Shown here piece after piece: positions 1-10,095 of a stretch of DNA of 64,000 nt. How positions within the stretch are numbered: the stretch's first letter is position 1; each line of letters opens with the position of its first letter. The position numbers and the translations under genes were made by a program. The notes under the pieces were generated by a model. The model saw only the letters and a program-made list of their open reading frames with translations. It was not told the origin of the DNA and did no database searches. Source of the DNA: JANXQG01 sp963709175. Lineage in GTDB: Bacteria > Planctomycetota > Planctomycetia > Pirellulales > Thermoguttaceae. The stretch covers positions 806,001 to 870,000 of the forward strand of contig CAVPVK010000003.1 in NCBI GenBank assembly GCA_963709175.1, read 5' to 3'.

Positions 1-254
1 TTGCCGGGCTGGCTGCCGCGGAGTTCCACGTCCTCGACCACGCCGCAGACGCTTTGCAGCTTGTCTTCCTCCAGTTGCGGCACGTCGCGGAGGTCGGTCA
101 TGTCCTGATAGTCGCGGGGGAAGAAGAAGAGGACGTCGCGGGCCGAATGGAGATCGAGCCGCTGGAGGAGGTCGGCCCGTTGCGGACCGACGCCCTTGAG
201 GAATTGGATGGGCGTGGCGAGCTGATCGGCGGGGGATTTTTCGAGGGTGGGCAT
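1..254 (-). CDS. recG: ATP-dependent DNA helicase RecG, N-terminal part (cut by window edge)
   Basis: RecG is the branch-migrating helicase that remodels stalled forks and Holliday junctions. Only the first 84 codons lie in the window. Reading from the ATG at 254, the protein starts MPTLEKSPADQLATPIQFLK, continues with a GVGPQRADLLQRL helix-hairpin-like segment and then a FFPRDYQD motif, the typical opening of the RecG wedge-domain region. The frame stays open to base 1, so the helicase motifs lie outside. It follows typA on the same strand with a 27-bp gap, so the two may be co-transcribed. The family call rests on the N-terminal motif order alone but is quite specific. Confidence 0.85.
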   Translation of the reverse strand, partial: MPTLEKSPADQLATPIQFLKGVGPQRADLLQRLDLHSARDVLFFFPRDYQDMTDLRDVPQLEEDKLQSVCGVVEDVELRGSQPG

Positions 255-281
255 TCTCGTATTCTAGCCCAAACTTCCCTT

Positions 282-2108
282 TCAAACACCCACTGCCGCG
301 GCCTTTCGTGCGGCACGCCTGCGGTCGTGCTCATTGAGCAAAATCTTCCGCAGGCGGATCTGCGTGGGCGTAACCTCCACCAATTCGTCGTCCTCGATGA
401 ACTCCAGGGCCTCCTCCAGCGAGAGTCGCCGGGCGGGCCGCAGGAGGATGTTGCGGTCGTGCCCCGCGGCCCGCATGTTGGAGAGCTTCTTCTCCTTGGT
501 GGGATTGACGTTCATGTCGTCGCTGCGGCTGTTCTCGCCGACGATCATGCCCTCGTACACGACGTCGTTGTGGCCGACGTGCAGCTCGGCCCGTTCCTGG
601 AGCGTGTCCAGGCCATAGGCCACGGCGCGGCCGCCGGTCAGCGAGACCAGCACTCCCGTGGCGCGGTTCTCGATCTCGCCCTCCAGCGGCTTGTAGCTCT
701 CGAAGCGGTGATGAATCACGGCCGTACCCTGCGTGGCGTTCAAGAGACGCGTCCGCAGGCCAATCAGCCCCCGCGCCGGGATGGAAAAGACCATGTAGCA
801 ATAGTTGTTGTGCGACTGCATATCGACCAGTTGCGCGCGGCGCTGCCCGACCATCTCCATCACTGGGCCGGTCTGGCTTTCTGGCACTTCGACCACCAGC
901 GACTCGAACGGCTCCTCGGTTACGCCCTGGTTCTCGTGGAGAATGACATGCGGCTTGCCGATGGAAAGCTCGAAGCCCTCGCGGCGCATAGTCTCGATGA
1001 GCACGCTGAGGTGCAGGATGCCGCGGCCGGCGACCGAGAATTGTTCGGTGCCGGCGATCGGCTCGACACGGAGGGCCACGTTCTTCTGCAGCTCCTTCAT
1101 GAGCCGCTCGCGGAGGTGGCGGCTGGTGAGGTACTTGCCCTCCTTGCCCGCCAGCGGAGAAGTGTTCACGCCGAAGGTCATCTTCAGCGTCGGCTCGTCT
1201 ACCACCAGGCGGGGCAGCGCCCGTGGCGAATTGCGGTCGCTCACCGTGTCGCCGATCTCGATGTTCTCCAGCCCGACCAGGGCCACGATGTCACCGGCGG
1301 CGGCGGACTGCACCTCGGTCCGGCCCAGATCTTCGAAGACGTAGGCGGTCACAATTCTCGCGGCGGTCACCTTGTCGTTCTTCTGCATCAAGGCTACGTC
1401 CAAGCCAGGCTTGACCTCGCCGGAGTAGATCCGTCCAATGGCGATGCGGCCCACATAGTCGGACCAATCCAGGGTGGTGACGAGCATCTGCAGCGGGGCC
1501 TCGGCGTCGATTTCCGGGCCCGGTATCTTCTCCAGGATCATGTCCATCAGCGGCGCGACGGAATCGCCTTGTTGCCCCAGATCGTGAACGGCGAAGCCAA
1601 GCTTGCTGCTGGCGTAGATGTGGGGGAAATCGGCCAGGCGGTCGTCGGCCCCCAGTTGCAGGAAGAGGTCGAAGACCTCGTCGAGCACTTCGTGCGGCCG
1701 CGCGTCCGGGCGATCGACCTTGTTGATCACTACGATCGGCTGCAGGCCGCACTCCAATGCCTTGGAGAGCACGAAACGCGTCTGCGGCATGGGGCCCTCC
1801 GCCGAGTCGACCAGCACCAGCGCGCCGTCGGCCATCCTTAGCACCCGCTCCACCTCGCCGCCGAAATCGGCGTGGCCAGGCGTGTCGATGATGTTGATCT
1901 TCACGCCGCGATAGGGGATGGCGATATTCTTGGCCAGGATCGTGATTCCCCGCTCGCGTTCCAGGTCGTTGGAATCGAGGATCTGCTCGCCGACTAGTTG
2001 CGTATCGCGGTAGCGTCCGCTCTGGCGAAGCATGCAATCGACGAGCGTCGTCTTGCCGTGGTCGACGTGGGCGATGATCGCGACGTTGCGGACGTCTTGA
2101 CGTCGCAT
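282..2108 (-). CDS. typA: Ribosome-binding translational GTPase TypA/BipA
   Basis: Translational GTPase of the EF-G/LepA superfamily, acting at the 70S ribosome and linked to ribosome assembly and stress growth. The 608-residue length is normal for the family. The G1 motif AHVDHGKTT lies at residues 13-21, followed by the ERERGITI switch, the G3 motif DTPGHADF and the G4 motif NKVDRPDA. The C-terminal half holds the EF-G-like domains and a basic tail (LNEHDRRRAARKAAA). The start at 2108 is supported by AAGGAG about 11 bases upstream. No defect is seen. Confidence 0.97.
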   Translation of the reverse strand: MRRQDVRNVAIIAHVDHGKTTLVDCMLRQSGRYRDTQLVGEQILDSNDLERERGITILAKNIAIPYRGVKINIIDTPGHADFGGEVERVLRMADGALVLVDSAEGPMPQTRFVLSKALECGLQPIVVINKVDRPDARPHEVLDEVFDLFLQLGADDRLADFPHIYASSKLGFAVHDLGQQGDSVAPLMDMILEKIPGPEIDAEAPLQMLVTTLDWSDYVGRIAIGRIYSGEVKPGLDVALMQKNDKVTAARIVTAYVFEDLGRTEVQSAAAGDIVALVGLENIEIGDTVSDRNSPRALPRLVVDEPTLKMTFGVNTSPLAGKEGKYLTSRHLRERLMKELQKNVALRVEPIAGTEQFSVAGRGILHLSVLIETMRREGFELSIGKPHVILHENQGVTEEPFESLVVEVPESQTGPVMEMVGQRRAQLVDMQSHNNYCYMVFSIPARGLIGLRTRLLNATQGTAVIHHRFESYKPLEGEIENRATGVLVSLTGGRAVAYGLDTLQERAELHVGHNDVVYEGMIVGENSRSDDMNVNPTKEKKLSNMRAAGHDRNILLRPARRLSLEEALEFIEDDELVEVTPTQIRLRKILLNEHDRRRAARKAAAVGV

Positions 2109-2144
2109 CGGTAGGTTCTCCTTGGTAGTGGCCGGCTATAGAAG

Positions 2145-2224
2145 TCAAAACCCCTAGCACGACAATATGATTATTCCCGGGGACCGTGCCCCATGGGTTC
2201 ATGCGGTCGTGTTAGGGGTTTTGA
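2145..2224. repeat. 19-bp inverted repeat upstream of typA
   Basis: Arms at 2145-2163 and 2206-2224 (TCAAAACCCCTAGCACGAC and its complement) match at 18 of 19 positions around a 42-base loop. It lies 37 bases upstream of the typA start. The right arm ends in TTTT, but the loop is long for an intrinsic terminator. It may be a small palindromic element or an upstream regulatory structure. Confidence 0.5.
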
Positions 2225-2392
2225 TAAATTCTAGACCCGCGAGAGGGTTTGGTCAAGACGAAATGGCGGACGAGAAGCAGGGTTTGGTGCGCCGCTTGCT
2301 CTCGTCGCCGAATTTCGTGAGCGTGATCCGGGCGAAACCGGTTGCCGCGTTGAATGCCGCAGGGACGATGAGCAAAACGCCGGCACGCCGCC

Positions 2393-2600
2393 GGCCAATG
2401 GCGCCAGTGTGCGGCTCAACGGCAACACTCTGACTGTCGGCAGCGGCAACAATCAGGAAGTCTCACCAAAGCCGACGCGGGATAGTTCACGCTCAGCCCC
2501 AGTCGGCAGATTGCCCCGGGCGGTCCGCTGGAAACCTTGAACATCAACGGCGCCATGGTCTTGGCGTCGAGTGCAGTGGCGATCTACGACCCCGATACGC
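2393..2600 (+). pseudogene. Fragment of an autotransporter-type beta-strand repeat protein
   Basis: Two adjacent frames read NGASVRLNGNTLTVGSGNNQ and then a broken LTKADAG segment with an in-frame stop, followed by TLNINGAMVLASSAVAIYDP. This pattern of strands ending in an SLTK-type turn is that of the autotransporter-associated beta-strand repeat, seen intact at 21171-22250. There is no start, no signal peptide and no sorting signal, so this is a short decayed piece. The 544 bases between typA and the sulfatase hold nothing else recognisable apart from the inverted repeat at 2145. Confidence 0.45.
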
Positions 2601-2652
2601 CGTTTGGCGGAAAGGGAATCGTCTTACCTGGCGAAAATCGCCAGCGCAGAAC

Positions 2653-4448
2653 CTACCGGTTCGCCGCCGTGGCCGTAACGCGGACGTTCGTCACCTTGCC
2701 CGGAAAGGAATCCGGCTTGGTGTACTCGCCCACTACCCCGAAGGTTGCCGAGCCTACCGAAAGGCCCGCGCGCGGCTGTTGCCCGATTGGGCCAGACGTC
2801 TTGCCCTCGGCTATCGGTTTTCCGTCGACGCGAAGGGCCAATGCGCCATTGGCATGCAGGTTCGCCTGAACAACAAAATGCCCTTTGCCCAGCGGGTCCT
2901 TGGCGACAATCGTCGTCAATAGGCCGCCCTCGCGGACGGCGAAGGCCAGCTTGCCGCCCGTCAGATACAGCGCATAGCCGCGGGCGCCGCCGCCCTGCGT
3001 CACGATTACGCCATCGCTTCCCTCCGGTTCGATCTCGGCAGATATCTCCAGCGCCTTGCCGGCAATGGCGGGCGATTTCGCCGCCGGCAAGGTGTCGCCC
3101 GCCTTCCAGGGACCGACCGCGGCCGCCGAGCCGGCGGCGACTGCGCGATTGTTGCGGCGGGGGCCATCGGTCTCGCGGTCGGTCTTGCCGCCCGCCGGAT
3201 CGAGTTCCGCCAGGACCGCGGCGAGTCGCTGCCGCGCGGCCTTGCTCTCTTGGGTCTCGCTGGCGGCATCAACGGGCTTCTCCACGAAGGGAGCGTCGCT
3301 CATATCGAAAAGGTGACCCGCCTCATTAAGCTTGAAGCCCGGCTCGCGGACGAACCAATGCGCGCCAAGCTGCACGTAGGCCCAGGGCGGCGGGGTTTGC
3401 CCGGCTGGCCGCGAAGCTGGGAGGCGATGCTGTGCCCGTCGGTGTGGAAGCCTGCGGGCGGCTTGACGCCGGCCAACTCCGCGAACGTGGCATAGGGATC
3501 GGCGAAGCTCACGATGTCCTCCGACACCTTGCCGGCGGGCGTGGCGGCGGGCCAACTGGCGATGAACGGCACCCGCGATCCGCCTTCCAGCATGCTCCCC
3601 TTCCAGCCGTTTACCATGCGGCCGTGCACGGAGGACGGGTAACCGGCGGCGGTGCCGTTGTCGCCGGAGAAAACCAGCAGCGTGTTCTCCCGCAGCCCGA
3701 GCTTCTCCAACTCGGCGACCAGGGCCCCGAGCTGTTTGTCCATGTAGCGGATGTTGTCGTCATAGAGTTTGTCGATGTCCTTCGTGCCTTTCACCGTATC
3801 GGGCGTCCGGAGGGTTGGCCTGTGCACGAGATGCATGGCGTAGTAGAAGAAGAACGGCTTGTCCTTGTGCCGGCGGAGAAAGTCGAAAGTGAAGTCCTGG
3901 ATGACGTCGGGGCCGTAGGTGCCCTCAGGCAGGTTCAGGATCTCGCCGTTCCTGAGGTACTTGGTTTCCCAATACCAGCCGCTGGCCGTGTTGTCGGTGA
4001 GGTATTCGTCAAAGCCCCACTCGCTGGGTTCCTCGCCCACCTGCCGCCACTTGCCGGCCTGGCCCGTGGCGTAGCCCGCGTCCTTGAGCAGCCGAGCCAC
4101 GGGATATTCGTCGACCGACTTCGCACCGGGACCGCCGCGGCGCCATGACTGGTTGGTCAGCCCACCGGTGCGAAAGGCATAGCGGCCTGTCATCAGCAAA
4201 CAGCGCGACGGGCCGCACAAGGGGGCCGCGTAGCAGGTTGTGAAGCGGAGGCCGGAGGCAGCCAAGGCGTCGATGTGGGGCGTCTTGTGCTTGTCGGCGC
4301 CGTAACAGCTCACTCCGTCGATGCCCAGGTCGTCGGCCAGGACGAAAATGATGTTAGGTTTGACGATAGATTTCGATGACTCTGCCGCCGATGCCGGGCC
4401 GGCGGCGGCGAAGAGGAACATAAGGGCCAAGGGAAGCGCAGTTTTCAT
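2653..4448 (-). CDS. Formylglycine-dependent sulfatase with C-terminal beta-sandwich, frameshifted
   Basis: Secreted sulfatase that would remove sulfate esters from polysaccharides. A signal peptide (about residues 1-21) is followed by NIIFVLADDLGIDGV with the metal-binding aspartates D39/D40, and C78-G-P-S-R, where C78 is the residue converted to formylglycine. The frame runs from 4448 to about 3395, then the match continues in the next frame to 2653. Adding one base to the four-base G run at 3392-3395 restores a continuous protein of about 597 residues, so this is one gene with a one-base deletion. The C-terminal 120 residues look like a LamG/concanavalin-type sandwich. The start overlaps the stop of the upstream discoidin gene (ATGA), with AGGAG 7 bases upstream. 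Confidence 0.85.
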
Positions 4449-4999
4449 TTGGATGCTCCTGGCAAAGATTGGGTGCCGAAGACTTGAACTTCACTAATGC
4501 TTACCCAGCAGCCTTCATCGAGGCCCGTCACCGTGATCTTGACGTAGCGGACCCGCTGGGCGTGCTGGAACTTGAGGTCGTGGACCTGGGCCTTTTTCGT
4601 GGACTTCGTCTGGTCGCTCAAGAGCGACCACTTCTTGCCGTCAATCGAGCCTTCGACCTTGTAACGATAGCACTTTCCGGCGAAAGGCCAGCGGACGCGG
4701 CAACGGGAAACGTCGCACGGCTTCTGCAAATCGACCTGCCACCACTCCGGGCCGCCTTCGGGTTCGTCATCGGCGGACCAGCAGGTCTCCGGGTCGCCGT
4801 CGTTGGCCTTGGCCGCGGAATGTTCGTCGTTCTCAATCGAAGAACTGGTGGCGGTCTTATTCAAGGCCAGGTTGTTCGACTCGGCGGCAAGGCTCGGAAC
4901 TTGCCCGAAGGTGAGGAGACCAAGGAGCAAGGTCGCGGTCCAGGCGGCCTTGATCATCGAGACGAACGGAACGGTTTTGCCAAGCTGCAGATTGACCAT
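4445..4999 (-). CDS. Secreted discoidin (F5/8 type C) domain protein
   Basis: Probably a carbohydrate-binding module exported on its own. A hydrophobic signal (MIKAAWTATLLLGLLTFGQV) is followed by a single F5/8 C domain with the expected pattern: NLALNKTATSSS, AKANDGDPETCWSADD, WWQVDL, then VRYVKITV near the end. The ATG at 4999 gives 184 residues; an internal ATG at 4957 would start just before the signal peptide and is equally plausible, as neither has a clear ribosome site. Its stop overlaps the sulfatase start by 4 bases, which points to translational coupling and joint action on one extracellular glycan. Confidence 0.8.
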   Translation of the reverse strand: MVNLQLGKTVPFVSMIKAAWTATLLLGLLTFGQVPSLAAESNNLALNKTATSSSIENDEHSAAKANDGDPETCWSADDEPEGGPEWWQVDLQKPCDVSRCRVRWPFAGKCYRYKVEGSIDGKKWSLLSDQTKSTKKAQVHDLKFQHAQRVRYVKITVTGLDEGCWVSISEVQVFGTQSLPGASK

Positions 5000-5065
5000 G
5001 ATCGCATTTTACGCGGTGGCAAGCGGCAAGTACAAGAAAAAACGACCGCGACGGCGCCTTAATTC

Positions 5066-5518
5066 TCATTCGTACGAGCACAACTCCAGCAGGTTGCCTT
5101 CCGGGTCGCGGAAATAGACCAGGCGTTTCTGGGCCTGCGCGTAGGGAACTTGTGCTGTCGGTACGCAGTGGATATCGCTTAGAAGCGTGCCCGTTGTGCG
5201 GATGGCCGCCGCCGCCTGGTCGATGTCGGAAACACGAAAAGCGAGGTGCCGCAGACCGAACATGTTGGGGAGATCCTGACCCTCCGCACGTATGCCAACC
5301 GGCCGATGAAAATAAAGCAATTCGATCGGCGGTCCGGTCGGAGCCTCAAGGAACGCCACGTCGGCAGTCACGTCCTTCAGGCCTGTCACATCGTCGATCC
5401 ACGAACCGCTGATAGTGACCTGTCGGGCGAGCCGCATGCCCAACGCGCGGCAATAGAAGTCGATCATCGCGGGCATGTCGGCGACGACGATGTTGACGTG
5501 GTCGATATGCTGGAGCAT
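5066..5518 (-). CDS. VOC-superfamily (glyoxalase/bleomycin-resistance fold) protein
   Basis: Small metal-dependent VOC enzyme or binding protein of 150 residues. It opens with IDHVNIVVADMPAMIDFYCR and closes with RLVYFRDPEGNLLELCSYE, the two halves of the VOC beta-alpha-beta repeat with the usual His near the start and Glu near the end. The substrate cannot be told. The frame is open further upstream, but that part reads through a terminator-like hairpin and has no domain match, so the ATG at 5518 is preferred. The gene is divergent from the inositol monophosphatase gene. Confidence 0.75.
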   Translation of the reverse strand: MLQHIDHVNIVVADMPAMIDFYCRALGMRLARQVTISGSWIDDVTGLKDVTADVAFLEAPTGPPIELLYFHRPVGIRAEGQDLPNMFGLRHLAFRVSDIDQAAAAIRTTGTLLSDIHCVPTAQVPYAQAQKRLVYFRDPEGNLLELCSYE

Positions 5519-5521
5519 ACG

Positions 5522-5565
5522 AAAAATAAAAACCCCGCCGCTCGCGGTAAAGCGAAACGGCGGGG
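5522..5565 (-). terminator. Intrinsic-terminator-like hairpin touching the VOC start codon
   Basis: Read on the minus strand, CCCCGCCG (5565-5558) pairs with CGGCGGGG (5540-5533) and is followed by TTTTTATTTTT ending four bases before the ATG at 5518. The layout is that of a strong Rho-independent terminator, but it lies in front of a gene rather than behind one. It could act as an attenuator or as a barrier to transcription from the divergent promoter region. Confidence 0.6.
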
Positions 5566-5713
5566 CCGGAACAGAGAAGAGGCCAAACCATCTAACTCGA
5601 TAATACCAAGTTTCGCGGCCTTGTCCAGAGTTGAACACGAATTTTCTTGAGGACAAAGAGATTTTTTTCCTTTTTCCGGGAGGGGAACCCAGCCATGCCG
5701 CCAACAAGGGCGG

Positions 5714-5741
5714 TTGTCACTGGCGGCCGACGGCCTATAAT
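5714..5741 (+). promoter_or_regulatory. Sigma-70-type promoter of the inositol monophosphatase gene
   Basis: TTGTCA at 5714-5719 and a perfect TATAAT at 5736-5741 are separated by 16 bases. The last base of the -10 box is only 8 bases before the ATG at 5750, so the predicted transcription start falls at or beside the start codon. No ribosome-binding site is present between them, which suggests a leaderless mRNA. Confidence 0.55.
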
Positions 5742-5749
5742 CGGGCAGT

Positions 5750-6541
5750 ATGAGCGAAAAGCAAGCCTATTTAAAAACCTGTGAAAAAGCCGTGCGGGCT
5801 GCCGGGGCCACAATCCTCGGCTGGATCGGCAAGACCAGTGTGCACGCTAAAGGGCCGGCCGATTTTGTCACCGAGGCCGATTTGGCCGCCCAGGAAGTTG
5901 TGAAGAACACCGTTCTGGATGCCTATCCGCTGCATTCGGTGCTCGGCGAGGAAGATCGCCTGGCCAGTGATACCCCCAGTCAGACAGATTATCGCTGGAT
6001 CGTCGATCCGCTGGACGGCACTACGAACTTTGTGCACGGCATCCCCCATTATGCTGTATCGCTGGCCCTGGAGCATCGTGGCGAATTGCTGGTAGGGGCC
6101 GTTTTCGACCCATCGCTCGGCGAGTGCTTCACGGCCGCGGCCGACGAGGGGGCCTTTCTCAACGGTCGGCCGATACAAACTACGAGTCAGAAACAGTTGT
6201 CTGAAGTCATTGCCGGGACGGGCTTTCCGGCGGATCTTCAGCCCCACTCCCACGACTTGCTTGTGTTCAATAAGGCCCTCTTCTGTTGCCAAGGAGTCCG
6301 CCGCACTGGCTCGGCAGCACTCAATTTATGCGATGTGGCTTCGGGACGATTCGGCGTGCTGTGGGGGTTTTCGACCAAAATTTGGGATATCGCGGCCGGA
6401 GTTCTCTTGATCCGCGAGGCGGGCGGCGTCGTAACTTCTCCAGAAGGAGACGAGATCAAGTTGGGGTCGGGGCGGTTCCTGGCATCAGGAAACCTGGAAT
6501 TGCACCAACAACTACTTCAATTGGTTCGCGATGCAGTCTAA
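5750..6541 (+). CDS. Inositol monophosphatase family phosphatase
   Basis: Mg/Li-sensitive sugar-phosphate phosphatase of the IMPase/SuhB family, 263 residues. The motifs are in order: ADFVTEAD, GEED (metal-binding Glu), WIVDPLDGTTNFVHG (the IMPase signature) and KIWDIAAGVLLIREAGG near the C-terminus. Likely substrates are inositol phosphate or a related sugar or nucleotide phosphate; the sequence does not separate these. The gene stands alone, with a promoter so close that the transcript may be leaderless. Confidence 0.88.
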   Translation: MSEKQAYLKTCEKAVRAAGATILGWIGKTSVHAKGPADFVTEADLAAQEVVKNTVLDAYPLHSVLGEEDRLASDTPSQTDYRWIVDPLDGTTNFVHGIPHYAVSLALEHRGELLVGAVFDPSLGECFTAAADEGAFLNGRPIQTTSQKQLSEVIAGTGFPADLQPHSHDLLVFNKALFCCQGVRRTGSAALNLCDVASGRFGVLWGFSTKIWDIAAGVLLIREAGGVVTSPEGDEIKLGSGRFLASGNLELHQQLLQLVRDAV

Positions 6542-6716
6542 AGGGCAGTTTGCCCAGTGTCGCTGCTTTATTTCTTTTCCAGAATCAACTAAACTAGAAT
6601 CAACGTCGCAACCTCTTCGTTTTCGTCTTCTCTGCCTGAAATGGTTTTACGCGGCGTCCACGCCGAAGAGAGAAACTCCGGCCTGCCACGCCTATGGGGA
6701 AAAGGGAGATTTAGCC

Positions 6717-9700
6717 TTGCGATATCCGGCTCGGAAAGGGATGGCGGGCTTTCTTTGCCTTCTGGCCGCCGCCTGGGCAACGGCGTTGGCGGCCCAGGAA
6801 GCCGGTCCGCCGCGCTCTGCGGACAAAGAGAAGCCTGCGGCCAGCGAGCCCGTGGAACCTGCGGCCCCGCCTCCGCCGCGCGGGTCGAAGAGGCCCAGCC
6901 CCCGCTATACTATCTAAAGGACAACAAGGGCAATCTCCAAGCGGTCCCGAACTTCACTCTGGAGGATTTCGAAGCCCTATACAAGCTCAAGCACCAACTG
7001 GTCCAAGGCGATCAGCGGCCGCGATTCAGTCTCCAGCAGATGATTGCCAACGGCGCGGTTAACGCGGCCGGACAAGCCGAGTTGACCATCCAGTTCCGCA
7101 TTCTGGTCCGCGATGATCAGTGGACGCGGATCCCTCTGCGGCTGGATCATGCCGTGCTTTGCGAAACGCCTCAGTACCAGGGACCGGGCGAGCACCTGGT
7201 GAGCTTCGAGGGCGATGGCGAAGGTTACGTGGCATGGATTCGCGGCCCGGCCGGACAACAGCATCAGCTCACGCTCAAGATGCTCGTGCCTACCACGGCG
7301 GCGGGCCAGGAGACGCACTTGCGGCTTTCCGCCCCGCGAGCAACCGTCGCGGAATTGAAACTCAAGGTGCCTTTTGCCCGAGCGGTAGCCCGGGTTTCCG
7401 AAGGGGCGACCCTGCAATCGCCAGGCGGAAACAACCAAGAGACCGAGCTCGCCGTGGTCGGGCTCAGCGGCGACTTTGAACTGAGTTGGCGTCCCCCGGA
7501 CGCGGCGGCCACCCGGTCCGCGGCGCTGGAGGTCTACGGTACCATCGCGTCCCAGTTGAACGGCCACGGTGTGGAGACAGACGCCACATTCTCGATCCGC
7601 AGCTATGGCGAGGCCTTCGATCGATTCCTCGTGCGTTTGCCGCCCGACACCGAACTTGCGCCTAGCAGTCCCAACGGCTACACCCTGACGGCCGTCGACG
7701 ACCCAGCGGCTGCTGCGCAGGGGCGACGCCCCTGCGTTGAGGTGAAATTTGCCAAGCGGACGGTGGGGCCGGTGGAGGTGCGGCTATCGACGAAGCGCAC
7801 CGATCGCGGAGGCGCTGGAACCGCGGCCCGCGGCGTCAACTGGCTTGAGCTTGGCGGATTCGAGGTTCTGGAAGCGGCCCGCCAATGGGGAATTATCACG
7901 GTCAACGTCGCCGGCGATCATCAGATCTTGTGGGGCGAGTGCCGGGGCGTTCGCCAGATCGATCCGTCGCCCGACGCGCAAGGCCGCAGCGACGTTACGG
8001 CGGAATTCGAGTACTTTGCACAGCCCGCCTCGCTGCTGGCCCGCGTCGTGCCCCGTAAGACGCGGATCGGCGTCGAGCCGGAATACGTCGTCCTGGTTGA
8101 CGCGAATCGAGTCCGCCTCGAGGCGCGGCTGCGTTACACGGTCCGCGGCGCCAAGGTCTCTCGCGTTGATATCGACATGCCGGACTGGCAGATCGACGAG
8201 GTCGGACCGGATAGCATCGTAGCGGTCGACGGTGTGCCGGCCGGCCCGACGGGGGCATCGCTCTCGCTGCCGCTAGTGATGCCGACGATCGGGCAGTTCG
8301 AAATCCGCCTGAAGGCCCACCGGCCCTTGCCCGCCGCCGCCAAGTCGTTGTTGTCGTTGCCCTTGCCGCAACCCCAAGTCGGCGCACCCGTCGCCGCGGT
8401 GGTGGCGGTGGTTCCGGCCGACAACGTCGAAATCATCCCCGACAGCCAGGCCACGACGGGCCTTTTGCGGCAGCAGGCCGTCGTACCGATGGAGCTTCCG
8501 GCGCGGCAGCAGGAACCGCTGTTCTACCGCAGCGATTCCCCCGTGGCCCTGTTTGTGGCCGAGTTGCGGCACCATAAGCAGAAGATCACTGTCGCCGTCA
8601 ACAGCCGTGTGACGATCGATCCTGCCGCCGTCCGCGTCGAACAGAAATTCGCCTACTCTATCGCCTATGAATCGACCGACTCCTTCTTCCTTGAGGTCCC
8701 GCGGGAACTGGGCGGAAAGGGACGTCTTTCTATCACGTACGAGGGTCAGCCACTATCCTCTGTTTTGCCGGACGATGAAGCCGGCGACGGAGCGAAGCCG
8801 CTGCGCATGCGAGTGGCCTTGCCCAAAGCCTGCATCGGTCCTTGCGAGATAGCCGCTCGCTACGCGCTTACCGCCCCGACGGCGGCCAGCGACGGCAACA
8901 TCCATGTGCCATTGGTCATGCCGCTGGAGGCAGGGTTGACTGGCAACGATGCCACGGTGGCCGCCGGCGCTGAGCAACAGGTTGAGGTTGTCCCAGGCCC
9001 TTGGACGGCGGTTGAGCATGAGCTGAGTCCATCGGCAGCGCCGCGGACGCGCGAACTCGTCGCTGGGCAAAGGACGGCGGAAGTCGCCGTCAGGCTTCGC
9101 GGCGAGACCGGCGCCGAAGCGGCCGTCGCAGTCGATAGGGCGTGGATCCAGACCTGCCTGACAAAGTCGCCCAACGGATCGCGCAGGAGCGTGCCGTGCT
9201 GCAGTTCACCACGCGGCGGCGAGAACTCTCGATCACGCTGCCGGAAGGCGCCGAGCGCGACCAAACCTCGATCCTCGTCAATGATTCGCCCGTCGCCGTC
9301 CGTCCGCGGGGCGAGCGCACTCTCGTCGTGTCCCTGCCCACCGCTGCCGAATCCTCGCCTTGCGTGCTGAGCCTGCAATACCGTTTCGTTGGTCCGCGGC
9401 CGGCGAGGGGATCGATGAAGTTCGAGTTCCCCAGCCTGGGCGACGACACTTGGGTCCAGCGCGCGTATTGGCAACTGCTCTTGCCGCCCGACGAACACCT
9501 GGTCGTGTCGCCCGCAAACCTGACTGGCGAATATGTCTGGGGTTGGAACCACTTTTACTTCGGCCGGCAGCCGCTGCTGGATCAGGCGGATCTGGAGGGT
9601 TGGGTGGGGCTGCGTCCCGGACCACCCGCTCCCACCGGCATGAACTACTACTTGTTCAGCGCCTTGGGCCAGATGGGCCCCTGCGAGATCGTCACGGCGG

Positions 9701-10095
9701 GACGTTCGACCATCGTCTTCATTGCTTCCGCGCTGGCGTTGGTGGCGGCATTGCTGCTGATGTATCTGCCAGTCCTCCGCCATCCGTTGGTGTTGCTCGT
9801 CGCGGCAACCGTGTTGGCCTGCTTGACGGGCATTTATCCAGAGCTGGCCTTGATGGCCGTCCAGGCCTCGGCCGTCGGGCTGGCCTTGGCGCTGTTGGCC
9901 CTGTTCCTCCGGCAACTGACGTCCGCCGCCTGGCAGCCGCCACTGCCGGAATTGTCCAGCGGTCTCGCGCCGATCTTGCCTATGCCTCGGGCCGTCGAGC
10001 CACAGCCGGCAGTTATTGCGGCAACCGTTTCTTCCGGTACGTCCGGTTCTTCTCCGGCCGCAACGATCCCCATGCCTCCGGAATCCGCGCCATGA
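6717..10095 (+). CDS. Giant exported membrane-anchored protein, unit 1, with two frame breaks
   Basis: Unrecognised, about 1,120 residues once joined. A signal peptide (RYPARKGMAGFLCLLAAAWA) begins at a TTG at 6717 with AGGGAG upstream. The frame shifts near 6866-6895, and the second segment (YYLKDNKGNLQAVPNFTLED) runs to about 9165. There a WIQTCLT segment continues in a third frame as DKVAQRIAQERAVLQF, consistent with a 2-base loss. The body is rich in predicted beta strands. The end has two to three membrane helices (about 9710-9920), so most of it should lie outside the inner membrane. The stop overlaps the next start (ATGA). Function unknown. Confidence 0.6.

Noticed and set aside
54..1841. 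Long plus-strand frame opposite typA
   Set aside because: Antisense shadow of typA; its peptide has no domain pattern and the opposite strand is a complete, well-conserved GTPase.
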